Assembly (NCBI GenBank): GCA_007644065.1
Contig: VJWN01000013.1
Location: 186,001-250,000, forward strand
DNA length: 64,000 nt
Direction: 5' to 3'
DNA from: Margaritispora aquatica
Taxonomy: Eukaryota > Ascomycota > Leotiomycetes > Helotiales > Discinellaceae
The notes under the pieces were generated by a model. It was not told the DNA's origin and made no database searches. It saw only the letters and a program-made list of their open reading frames with translations. Made by a program: the position numbers and the translations under genes. Of the stretch, positions 44,620-55,440 are shown piece after piece; the stretch's first letter is position 1; each line of letters opens with the position of its first letter.

Positions 44620-45740
44620 TATGGTGTAATCGAACCGCGCGACATTATCACAGTCGAACCGATGAGGATTCAAGATGCGCTGACGCTCTTCCAGAACAAG
44701 CTGGGAGCAGATGACAACGGCAGTGATGATGGCAATATTGCTGCTGAGCTTCTCGTCGCACTCGAGCTCATGCCGCTCGCTATCGTTTAGGCAGCTGTAT
44801 ACACTTACGGCGAAAACCGCGTTATTCCGTACGAGAGTACCTTTAGGACTTTTAGAAGAGCGATCGTGAGAAGACTAGTCTTCTTGACTATAATGGTAAG
44901 CAACTCCGTTGAGATAGGAGGTAAAGAATTTAATTATTATTACGTGGCAAATATCGTTCGATTATATCCTTGCGATCAGACTATTTACTATCGCTTATAA
45001 CCTTTTTTGACCGGCAAGGAATCCCTGATACCCTACTTCAGAATCGAGGCCAGCAGACAAAGACCGCCGTTGGTAATGTGTTGATACTAATACCGGCTAT
45101 AGCGATAACGATGAAGATGGCATATCAAAGTCTAGTAGTGTGAGCGATGGATTCGAAGAGGATGTCTCAGTATTGCGAAGTTATTCGTTATCTCCATCAA
45201 CACCAATGGCACATCATTTAAAATGCATGGTCTCGTACAGCTAGCAATCGGCAATAACATAGAAACCAAAGGAACAATACTCTCTACTGACCTAGACCTC
45301 AGTATTCTACAAAGCAGCATAGTATACCTAGAAAGTAGGAAAAGGTGTAGAAGTAGAGAATATAGCGGTTAATTTAATAAAAATCCAAAAGAAAATGCTT
45401 GGTAATAAACACAATGATACGATGAGCGGTATAGCAATGGTAGGCTTGGTATATAATATAAATGGCCGGTAGGACGATGCTGAAAAGCTGTAGGTGCAAG
45501 TTATGGAGACTCGCATAACGAAGCTCGGAATAAACCACATAGACACGCTAACAAGCACAAACAACTTGGCGTTCACGTGAAAGGAAAACAGCAAAGAAAT
45601 TAAAGTGTAATACTTATGGAAGATTTTGTACGAGTTCAGAAACATGTCTTGGAAGTTAATCATCTATATTCTATTTTATCCTATACAACTTTAGATACGT
45701 GGAAGGCTGAGCAAGAGGATATTGCACTGTTAATTCAAAG
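44590..45740 (+). pseudogene. Heavily mutated NB-ARC/TPR NLR relic
   Basis: Clear pieces of an NLR-type receptor remain, broken by stops and frame changes. At 44620-44790 the frame reads DIITVEPMRIQDALTLFQNK then ALELMPLAIV, the end of the NB-ARC domain, and stops with TAG at 44788 where relatives have Gln. At 45208-45250 the same frame holds SFKMHGLVQLAIGNN, the M-H-x-L-V-Q winged-helix motif. From 45359 another frame carries kinesin-light-chain-like TPRs: IQKKMLGNKHNDTM and VQVMETRITKLGINHIDTLT. At 45616-45730 a third block reads VRVQKHVLEVNHLYSILSYT. Several stops are TAG or TGA where Gln or Trp is expected, which fits C-to-T/G-to-A mutation of a repeat. The P-loop half and N-terminal effector domain are not visible. 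Confidence 0.85.
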
Positions 45741-46981
45741 TCCTACAGATTAGTAATCTTGATATTGTAGTAATATAAATATTTCTAATAAGCGGGAGAT
45801 TTATGCTTTATAAAAGCTCATTGTGAGTGTTTGAGCTCTTGAATGTTCTCCTTGACCACCCGGGGTAGGGCTTGCATAAATACAAGTCCGAAGCTGGATA
45901 ATTTAATCCCTGGTACGGAACTGAGATTGATGTAGCGTCAGCCCTCCAATCACTATTGACCCTTTTGTCCCAAACGTGATGATTGGGATTGCCATACAGT
46001 ATAAAGTATTGTAGGTTATACGGGGTTACTTCCCGCCAAGATCGTCACTCGCTTCGATCTAAGGTACCGATCCGCGTAGCGATCCTAAATGAATCAGCAC
46101 GCTATGGCCGCCATAAGATTGTTGACGATTTCTTAATATATAAAAAGGAATTTAGAGGTCGTGTAACATCTATCCATGAGTAATGAGAAACCACCCGTGG
46201 CGAGAAAAAAAAGGGGGTAAAAGTCTGTACTCGGGCTACCTTTAAGACACATTATTGAAATTGATATTATAATGTTCTATAATTCATTCTCAATTAGTCT
46301 TTGATTTATAGTACCAAAATGTTACGTTGTAGCAAGCTAATAGGTTTGTTACGAAGTCACCCGACCCTGAGGCTTGGCAACTACGGTTATATAGAGAAGT
46401 TAGGGATTATCGAGTAATCACGTAACGGAGTCTATAATCGTTCGGCTCCACTCTCACCCAATTGCCAAATTGGGTGAGGGTCAGCAATGCAGCGATTACC
46501 AGCAATGTGGCAATACACTAAAATGAAAAATTCAACGCGTAGCCGAACGATTATTAAAAGGGCCGGACTCTAGAAGGCCAGTGACTTTAGCGAGTACTAG
46601 AACTCTAGGTCCAAAATTTGTGGACTGTTTAGCAAACTTGCAGCAATTACTTAAATGCCTTATACAAATATTAGTTTTAAAAAGCCTAGCTATTCAAGTT
46701 TTGAAAAGTCTGAGCTATCAAACCAAGAGCCCAAAAAGGCTTAGTCCACCATGTACACTGATAAGATCAAAGATGGGGTCAATATTCTCCTTTCAGCCTA
46801 GCTGTACACGTGTTATCCACTTTACAGATTCGTGATAGGTAATTCCCACTTTAACCTCCACAATAAAAAGATCTGATAACAACTTCTCCACATCCATCCC
46901 ACTCCGAACCCAACAACCTATCTCAGGTAAACAAACATCTTAGCATCGCAATACGCCTCCAATCTCACCACGCCTAGCAGC
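45741..46981. other. AT-rich region with a MITE-like element
   Basis: No supported gene. A 66-codon frame at 45983-46183 has no domain. A MITE-like element is listed separately. The last 100 bp are CA-rich leader before the regulator gene. Confidence 0.4.
46434..46554. repeat. 121-bp MITE-like element with 14-bp terminal inverted repeats
   Basis: ATAATCGTTCGGCT at 46434-46447 is the reverse complement of 46541-46554. TA dinucleotides lie at the outer edges, as in Tc1/mariner-type insertions. An internal hairpin (CACCCAATT/AATTGGGTG, about 46456-46478) is present. No coding potential. Confidence 0.6.
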
Positions 46982-48617
46982 ATGAATCGACGTTCTCGAA
47001 AAGGCTGCATCGATTGCAAAAAGTCAAAGATAAAATGTGATGAGTTATACCCTCATTGTGGTACCTGTCTGCGTCGTGGCTATGCGTGTCAAGGATATCC
47101 GGATCCTGCAGGTGCTGGTTCTCCAATACTCAAGTCAAATCCTGCCGAGCATCGATCAAGTAATAGACATGAAAGACGCCGATCTAGACATAGAGGATTA
47201 CCAAGTCATAGAACGACCGCAACTTCTGAACTTAAAGACAGCTCTGGAAGCGACTCGGATACTGAGCTGAAGCACCATCGTCGTATGAAGCGGAAGACAA
47301 ATGATACTACAGTGATGTTTCCCCATTCGCCAAGTAATGAGAAAGAAATAGAAGTGGCAAATCAAACTTCAATTTGTGCCCGTATTCCATCAATACCATA
47401 TGGGACAATTCACTCAGCGGACGAGCCTGTCATCGAAATATACTTTCTACGGCATCCATCAGAACTTGTTATCAGCGCTGAATTTGTGGACGAGATGAAC
47501 GCAAATGTTCTCAAAGTGTTCCATGAGGATCCCAAGGGAGTCTGTGATTCTCTTTCAGCAATTGGATATCTCTACATAGAGGGTGGACAGACACTTGTTC
47601 CTGTTCTTGACCGAAAGGCTAAAATATTCGCACGGCTCAAAGACAGAACAGAGCTAGAGCAAATGCTTGTCATGTTACTTGGTCTAAGTGCACTCGAGGT
47701 ATGTCTTGAACTCAGCTTGTTGCCTCTGACCTAATTTTGTGCAGCTCATTGATGGAACATCCACACCATCAGAATCAGCTCTTCCAGCAATTGTAGCCAA
47801 CGCTGCCCTTATTATTCAGCACACCGAAAGCACCGGTGGCAACATAAGTTCTGTTGCTCAATACTTCATTCGAGCACTTGCACGTCAAGACATGATGCTC
47901 TCACTAGCGCAGTCTCGACGGCCTCTCATTTCTTGCTCAGCTTGGCTTGGAGAGGACTGTTCTCGTCATGCGGATCGCTTTATGGGATACACAGGCCCTC
48001 TGATGCCGCTACTTAGCGAGCTTAGCACTCTAGCTGAAGATCTCAGAAACCAGGCCTTTTATGCTATCGAGCAGCCACTATCACTTCATAATACCGACGA
48101 GCTTGACGATGAGATGATGTTGCTAGCGAGCGAAAGCACGAACCTTTTCCAACGAGCGATAGACCTTCGATCCAGGATTGAACAATGGCGTCCACTTCCA
48201 ACACAGAATGTTACTTTCAAATCATCACGCAATCTGTTATTTCATGCTTACGCTCACAAGGCAGCAGCAGTCCTTCATCTCCACCGCATCTTAAATCCAC
48301 CAGGTAGCTCAGACGAAGCCGATATCATCGCACTCGGCATGGCGCACGAAGTTTTGATGCATTTGAGTGCCATGACCGATCAACTGAAAACTGCATTGTG
48401 GCCCGTGCTTGTAGCAGGCTCTGAGTTGGCTGGAGAAGAAGATCGAAAGACTGTACTTAAAATGTTTGATCAGATACATCGACAAAGGAGAACAGTAACT
48501 TCATTAAGGACGAGGAACTTCTGCGTCGACAGGGTCTGGAAAGCAAGAGATGACGGGTTGAGCTGGAATTGGATGGACTTAGTCTATCAATATCCTGGAG
48601 AATGTGTGCCAATTTGA
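46982..48617 (+). CDS. Zn(II)2Cys6 transcription factor
   Basis: Nuclear regulator. Exons are 46982-47698 and 47745-48617 (46-base intron), giving 529 residues. The DNA-binding cluster is at residues 9-36 with Cys at 9, 12, 19, 26, 29 and 36 (CX2CX6CX6CX2CX6C), ending CQGYP. A basic Arg/His/Ser linker and an Asp/Ser patch follow. The C-terminal 350 residues are helical and fit the fungal-specific regulatory domain of the Fungal_trans_2 type (AYAHKAAAVLHLHRIL). It lies convergent with the amidase and 3.8 kb from the transporter, so it may control their use. Confidence 0.93.
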
Positions 48618-49519
48618 AGATCTCAACTTGAGATATCTTCCTGTGGCATCGGAATACCAGTCGCCGGGCACTCAAGCTAGCTTCAGCCATACGCCGAGGC
48701 ACGCAACCGCTATCAAGCCTTCGACTTCCAATCTCTATTCTAGGCTTTCACTAGAATTTAAGACTATGCATACGAAGTACGTAATAACAAGTCTTAATCA
48801 GCCATGCAGACCAGCTCGATTGAAAAGACGATAGATTTCGTCCGTAGCTCGCTATCAGAATGCACTCGCTCCTTGAAAAACGATGTTTGAGTCGATATCG
48901 TCGTCGACCATAAACTTCGACCTAAGCAAGGATCTTCCAAAACCTTCAGGGGCCACCAGCTGTGAAGCCCGGAATCTCTTTAGATTCCCCGCGCGCCAAC
49001 TGCATGCCAAAGTACCCAGAATTTGGGAAGCTTTGGGAGACCATACTTGACGCCAGAATTTCTACGAGAGACATTCTTTGCATTCAATGTAGACAGGTAC
49101 AGGTGATGTCTGTATGACATCCTTTGAGGATAAAGATATTGCAACAAATCGATAAGAATAGATTTTAGTCACATATATCCGGTCTCATGCTTTATTGTCC
49201 ACCTAATCTACTTTGCACTTACTATAATTTCATCGCATTCAGCCTTCACTTGATTCATATCATTTTCTTGACAGATATCCTAGTCATGTTGGCTTCTTTC
49301 TTCAGACCAATGCCACATAAGCTACCATTCTTGCAATTGATAACTGTCATGATTTATAATTATGTTTTGCATTCTTGTAACATCCGAGACCACCTTGTTT
49401 TCAAATTTCTCGGTCATTTCGGATACACCTTTTCACAAAATTACCATACCTCGCTTTAACAGCCAGTCTAGGTATGTCAATGGATCAATCTGCACGTGCG
49501 GCAACCAATTCAGATCTTT
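48618..49519. other. Convergent intergenic spacer
   Basis: 3' sides of the regulator and amidase genes. It is AT-rich after 49150 with no supported frame. Confidence 0.45.
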
Positions 49520-51336
49520 CTACTTATTGAGGACAGCATCGATCGTCTCAACATCTCTCAAGAGCTGCTCATCTCCCCATTTACTTCCAACAATTTGAAG
49601 TGCCACAGGTGCACCAGCCATCAGTTCAGGATCATCTGCCCATGGTTAGACGAGAACACCTTTATGAATATTTCAAAATGACTTACACTTAGCCTCGTTC
49701 ATGGCATCGATAGAGCTCAAACTAACAATATTAGTATCCTTAGGATCTAATTTAGGCTCAACGGTCGTAAATGGAATGATAGCTGCGGGATACTGGTTCA
49801 ACTTAGTCAGCAACTCAATATCGAGTCATTCCATCATTACACTCACATCAACTGCATTCCAAGCGACGGTATACAAGTCGTTTGACCACTCCCCAGGTTT
49901 GGTTGCAGTGTGTGGCCCAGCAGGACACAACACAACGTCTACGTTCGCTTCTTGCCACGCATCCAACATTTCCTTACAAATCTTAAGACGCTTGGTATTC
50001 CATTCCCAAGCCTCCTCTTGTGTCTTTCGCGGAATCGCCCAAAAGCCGATATTCTCAACGGATGCAACCACAGGTTCGCCAGCTTTCTCCAACTCACCTC
50101 TCTGATAGGACAGCCCGTCAAGGGTAAACAGCTCCTTCGTCACATTTCGAATGTCCAAGAAATCGGGCGGATTGAAGTGCTTGACTTCGAATCCAGCAGC
50201 GTGGAGTTTCCCAACTGCTTGCTCCATTGCCCGACGGATGGGAGGATGAGGCTTGATGCCGCTCGAATGAATGACGCCCACGACAGGCCTGCGATCACTT
50301 GTACCTTGCTCAAAAACCATTGGAATTACAGCAGGATCCACAAGCCACGGCTTCGCATCCCTCAGCGTGCGCGTAAGCAGCGTCAAATCTCTAGCAGAAT
50401 TCGCCAATGGCCCAAGAGTCGCAGGTATACCGGTCATGACACCCGTGTAACCTGAAGCTGCGTAACCGAGAAACGGAAGCAGTCCACAGCTAGGCTTGAA
50501 GCCATACACACCGTTGGCTGCTGCGGGTACACGAATTGAACCGCCGACATCAGTGCCGATTCCAATGGCGGAGCCGCGGAATGCCATGTTCGCTCCTTCG
50601 CCGCCGCTGCTTCCTCCGCATGTTAGCTGACTGTTTACTGGGTTCTTGGTTTGGCCGAACACGTTGTTGTCCGCGTCCGCAACGAGCATTGTTTGCGGGA
50701 CGTTGGTTTTGGCGATGACAACTGCCCCTGCTGCCTTTACAAGCTCGATGGAGTAGGTTGTTGTGGTTGATGGGTTGAAAGTGCGATTGATGTAGCCATT
50801 GCAGTGATCATAGCCTTTCACGTGAAAACATTCCTACCAAATTTCATCAGCACTCATACTCAATCTCTCACTCATCACTCCGCCCTCACCTTAAAAGTCA
50901 TAGGCAACCCATGCAACGGTCCAACAGTCTTCCCCGTCCTCTTAAAAACCTCATCTAACCTTTTCGCATCCTCAATCGCGTCGGCGAACATAATCTCCGT
51001 CAAACTATTACACAACTGATGCCCGACCGCCGCACGCTTACAAAACGCCGTCACCGTCTCCTCGGCTGTGTACGTGCCTGCTGCGATTGCGGCAGCGAGC
51101 GAGGTGGCGTCGTATTTCGGGCCCGTGATTTCGAGTTCTCGCTCGGAGAGAATTCCGCTGGTGGCGGCAACGGGACGTAGGTCAATTGTTTCTGAGGAGG
51201 GCGTGGTGTCGGGTGTGAGAAGCCATGAGGACGGGATTCGTGAGGTTTGCTCTGCCTTTTTGAGATCACGAATTTCTTGCCATGGACGAGGAGGAGCGGG
51301 TGTGGCAGTTGTTTCGTGCATTACTATGCTACCCAT
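49520..51336 (-). CDS. Amidase (amidase-signature family, acetamidase/general amidase type)
   Basis: Hydrolyses a small amide to acid and ammonia. Exons are 51336-50890, 50833-49847, 49792-49687 and 49635-49520 (introns 56, 54 and 51 bases), giving 551 residues. The signature GGSSGGEGANMA and IGTDVGGSIRVPAA are present. The triad is Lys149 (last codon of exon 1, in PLHGLPMTFK), Ser224 and Ser248; the 75- and 24-residue spacings equal those of fatty acid amide hydrolase (142, 217, 241). The C-terminus has GAPVALQIVG, typical of fungal AmdS/GmdA-like enzymes. All catalytic parts are intact. It shares an upstream region with the divergent permease gene. Confidence 0.94.
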
Positions 51337-52396
51337 TGCCAAATACTTATGAACTATTGGAAAGTATAGAAGTTGACGATGAGCTGTCCTTTATGTTGAG
51401 ATGAAGTGAGAGAAATGTGAGCCTCTGAAGTGATTCGGATGTTCTTCTTACAACAAATATACTTAATCTCTTGTCGTGTTGACAAGTCAAAAGTTTTGTG
51501 GTGGTGATCCACTCGATAGGTATTTTGGCCGGCGAAACGCTTATTCGCATAGATAGCTTCAGATTGAGCTTAATTACTATGGCCAATGACGTCCATTAAA
51601 ACTCACATCCATATATGTCAGCTTGAGAGACTTCATCCAGCGATACTCAAAGTTGTTGTGCTCTTCAAATACCCCGCTATTTGCCGTTTGTGGATAAGTG
51701 GGCTTACCCCTGGATATGCATTGGCGGGTCGACAATCCTCGCTTAGGTCGATGATAGCATAGATAAGCTGGGGCGGGATGGGGATAGTAGATGGAGGAGG
51801 AGGAAGTATCCCACTCTTGGGATTTATGGTTAGATGAGTTGTAAGTAGGTAGAGACTCCCGTTAGTTTTGCTTTCGTGTTTTTGATAAGCTTGATCCTGG
51901 GCAAAGTTCAAAAAAGAATTCTGATGAGAGGAAATGTAGAACTACCAGTACAACAAGTAGAGTTCGAAAACGGCCACTTATGCTGATTAACTCATGAGTA
52001 TTGCTCAGTTTGAGCAGCAGTCCTGATATCAATCTCGAAATTGTTGCTGATAGCTAACGGTGACGTTCTTTACACCACTTATGCCAGCATTTGAAAATGC
52101 AGGTACAGTGCGTAAAATACACTGTTTGGTTTATGTCCTATCTTGCAAGTTCAATTTAGGCTACGTCGACCGGCTTGTGCCATGGAAATTCACTATGAAG
52201 CTTATCATTGATACAGATTTGAGGATGCATCCATCCTGTATCTCAATGTGACATGTAGGTCGCATTACTTACTACAGGCAGCGTAAAGTTGGATGGAGAT
52301 ATATCGCATCGATGGCGGTCTCTCTATATAACTCGGAGTTTTTTTCTCCTTTTCTATTGATTAATTAGCTCTCAAATTAAATTTATTATTCTCATA
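51337..52396. other. Shared upstream region of amidase and permease
   Basis: About 1.06 kb between divergent genes. TTATC/GATAA-type sequences occur (for example GATAAG at about 51694), compatible with nitrogen regulation by GATA factors but too short to prove it. No gene is seen. Confidence 0.4.
52325..52331 (+). promoter_or_regulatory. TATA box of the permease gene
   Basis: TATATAA lies 66 bp before the ATG at 52397, inside CTCTCTATATAACTCGG. Confidence 0.45.
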
Positions 52397-54197
52397 ATGA
52401 CGGACATCGAGAAAAAACCAATCCCAAGCGAGGCGGACATCTCTCCCATTGAAAAAGGGGAAGTGATTGATCATCCTACCAAACACAACGAAAAAGCCGA
52501 TATTGGATATGATTTATTCCAGGAGTCACATCAATATGACACTGAGCAGCTCGAAGCAGATGCCATCAAAGTTCGACGAAAGCTAGACTTCATCGTCCTT
52601 CCCATGGTCAGCTTCTCGCCTCCTATTCCCAAGCGAGCAACCTATTGATGAATCTCAGATGATGACAACCTACATGCTCAGCTTCCTCGACAAGCAAACG
52701 CAAGTTCACCCTCTCTATACTCGAACGCCCAGGCTGACCTATCTAAGACTTAACTACTCCAACGCATACGGCCTCCAAGCAGACACGCACATGCATGGCA
52801 ACGATTACTCCTGGGTTTCCTCCGCCCTATATTTCGGCTGGCTACTCGGCGCCTATCCCTGGAACATTGCACTGCAGCGCTTCCCCATCGGACGCCTCAT
52901 GGGCGGTATGCTCTTCGTTTGGGGTACCGTGTGTATGCTGCAAGCGGCTGTCTTCAACTATGGTGGTTTCTTCGCCATCCGCTTTGTGCTTGGCGCTGTC
53001 GAGGCTTGTATTTCGCCCGCATGGGTGCTTCTTACATCGATGCTGTGGACAAGAGAAGAGCAGCCGCTTAGGACGAGTTTTTGGTTGAGTACGAATGGTG
53101 TTAGCTCGATTATTGGTGCGTTATTGGCATTTGGGTTGGGGCATGTCGAGGGGTTACAGGTGCCTAATTGGAAATTGATCTATTTGGTATGTTTGGCTCG
53201 TCTGTATTCAATTCGTAGATACACTAACAATAATAGGTCGTCGGGGCAATTACTATTGCTTGGGGATTCGTCATCATTCTCTTCCTCCCAGATGGACCAC
53301 ATAATGCAAAGATGCTGACTCCTTATGAGAGAGTTGTAGCAGTCTGGCGTATTTCAAAGAATCAGACAGGAGTCAAGCATCCCAAGATTCTAACCTATCA
53401 GATCAAAGAAGCGCTTCTGGATACCAAGACATATCTTCTACTCCTCCAAGCAGCTTGTATGGGTATCTTAAATGGCGGAGTCGCGAACTTTGCTAGCGCG
53501 CTGATCAAAGGATTTGGATTCGATGCCTTGAAGACATCTCTATTACAGACTCCAGGTGGAGCATTCGAGTTGGTCTTTGTGATTCTATTTGGGTACCTAG
53601 CCATGAACAAGAACATGCTTGGAGCGACTATCATCCGTAAGTAATTATCGCTTAATTCCAGAGAGCACCGCGCTGACTGAGACAGTGGGATCCATTCCCG
53701 GAATCGCTGGACTTGCTGGTCTGATGACAATCGATATCAAGCATCGGTACGCACTGGTCGGATGTACTTGGCTGCAGAATGTGCTGGGATCTCCGATCAT
53801 TCTATCGTGGACACTACCCGCCGTCAATGTTGCAGGCCACACAAAGCGCAGTACTGTTCTTGGCTTGTACTTCGTGTATGTATCCCTGTTTCACTCACAA
53901 TTCGCTATCAAGGAACATAGCTAATGCACCGATAGATTCTATTGTGGCGGTAACATTGCTGGCCCTCATATGTTTCTAGCGCCCGAGGTACCTCGCTATC
54001 CATCGGCCATCAAGGGACTTCTTGTTGCATATTGCATCGCTTGTGGAACGCAGGTCGTTTATACCTTCCTCTGTTGGAGGGAGAATAGACGTAGAGATAA
54101 GGCGGGCTTGGTGGCTTCAAGTGCAGACGAGGGTGCTAGAGAGGGATTTGAGGATCTGACTGACAAGGAGAATGAGTTTTTCAGGTACAGAATCTAG
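52397..54197 (+). CDS. MFS permease of the ACS (allantoate permease-like) family
   Basis: Plasma-membrane carrier for an organic anion or amide-related compound. Six exons: 52397-52606, 52659-52699, 52748-53186, 53237-53636, 53686-53875 and 53936-54197, giving 513 residues. Intron 2 (52700-52747) starts with GC (GCAAGT) and is needed to give SFLDKQTLNYSNAYGL, a conserved ACS segment. The N-tail is acidic. About 12 helices follow, with SWVSSALYFGWLLGAYP and GGFFAIRFVLGAVEACISPA, both typical of Dal5/TNA1/FEN2-type carriers. The later FYCGGNIAGPHMF is also family-typical. It diverges from the amidase gene. Substrate unknown; an amide or ureide is the contextual guess. Confidence 0.94.
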
Positions 54198-54842
54198 GCA
54201 CGGTTTCGGGTTCGAAGGAGAGGCAACCAGCAGACTCAGGTTCTAGATTTTCCCGAAAATCCCATGCATTCATTTCTGACGAAGACGTGTCCTCAAAGGA
54301 GGAAGATGTGCCTTCAGAGAGAATTGGTTGTAGACTCAGCTTAAACTTCAAGGGATGACTTGGGAGGAGATGACCTCTGAGTTCTTGTTCTTTCTTGGTA
54401 CAGATAATTGTTATGTCTGCAAGGAATCAACTGGATATTGACTCTCATTTCATCTTCAGAACGAAATAGACTGAGTTCTTCTATGCCATCTCAAAACACC
54501 GCCAATGAAGGTCGAATTTCCCCTTAATTTCATACCAGGCTAGCTATCCTAACTGGATTAAAGTTTTTGGGATACTTCGTAAGTTTGTATTCCTCGTATG
54601 ATGTAACCCAACCTGCTTGTCATAACTTGCTGATGGGGCCTTCTCATCAATTGAGGTGGTGAGACCTACTGGCACATGCTCCTCACGACACCCCACAGTA
54701 TTCATTTCCACCAAAAGAAATCACAAGTTCAAGCAAAAAGCCATCACATACGACTCCCCATCCAAGCCCGCCTCACAATCCCCATGTCTCTCATCAGAAG
54801 TGTTTCTCCCCTCTTGGCAACATCACATGACCTCGCCTCGCC
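54198..54842. other. Intergenic region
   Basis: 3' region of the permease. Nothing coding is supported. Confidence 0.4.
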
Positions 54843-55229
54843 ATGACCGCCGCGTTTCAACCTCTTCTCTGCGACGTTTACATCTCCACAACCCACTTCG
54901 CCCACCCAACCAAAGCCTTTTCAGCTCAAGAACACGCCATCAAGCAAGGAAGACGCCACAGAGCCTCTAGACGCCAAGCGACGCCAAAACAGACTACGTC
55001 CACCAAGCCTCGCTCTCCAACCTCTCGGCGAGCCGCCAAGCCTTGGCATGTTTCCCTTCAACGTCTGTCCTCAACTCCCGCCGAGTTCTTGGGCTCTCTG
55101 GCAGCGGAAACACAAGCTTTTGTGCTCCTTGGCTGCAGTTTGGGGCAAGAGGTTGTGATTCAGCGTGTGCGAGATCCAGACTGGTCGAGGGCGATTGATG
55201 CGGGCGTGTTCATCCACACACAGACCTGA
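54843..55229 (+). CDS. Possible small hypothetical protein
   Basis: A single open frame of 128 codons. The first half is basic and Ser/Thr/Arg-rich (RRHRASRRQATPKQTTSTK). The second is more protein-like (PAEFLGSLAAETQAFVLLG). There is no signal peptide, intron or known domain. Frame quality is fair, but a chance ORF in an intergenic region cannot be excluded. Confidence 0.3.
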   Translation: MTAAFQPLLCDVYISTTHFAHPTKAFSAQEHAIKQGRRHRASRRQATPKQTTSTKPRSPTSRRAAKPWHVSLQRLSSTPAEFLGSLAAETQAFVLLGCSLGQEVVIQRVRDPDWSRAIDAGVFIHTQT

Positions 55230-55440
55230 GAGAAGGGATGGGGAATCCATAAGATGCATCTGCTTCCCCTCAATTTCTTGGTCTTTTTTCTGTAGCGGGA
55301 CTCTACTCTAATATTCATTTTATTCTTTTCTGTTCTTTCATTGCAAAGTGAAGCTAGTCTTCCTGTTTATTCTCATATTTTCCCATATCAAATTTCGTTC
55401 AGTTCGCTTATTCACATCTATATCCAATTTAACCATCAAA

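Noticed and set aside
45328..45663. 111-codon minus-strand frame rich in Phe, Ile and Ser
   Set aside because: It is the antisense shadow of the AT-mutated NLR TPR repeats on the plus strand.
46440..46480. Rho-independent-like terminator hairpin
   Set aside because: The hairpin is internal to a MITE-like element and the genome is eukaryotic.
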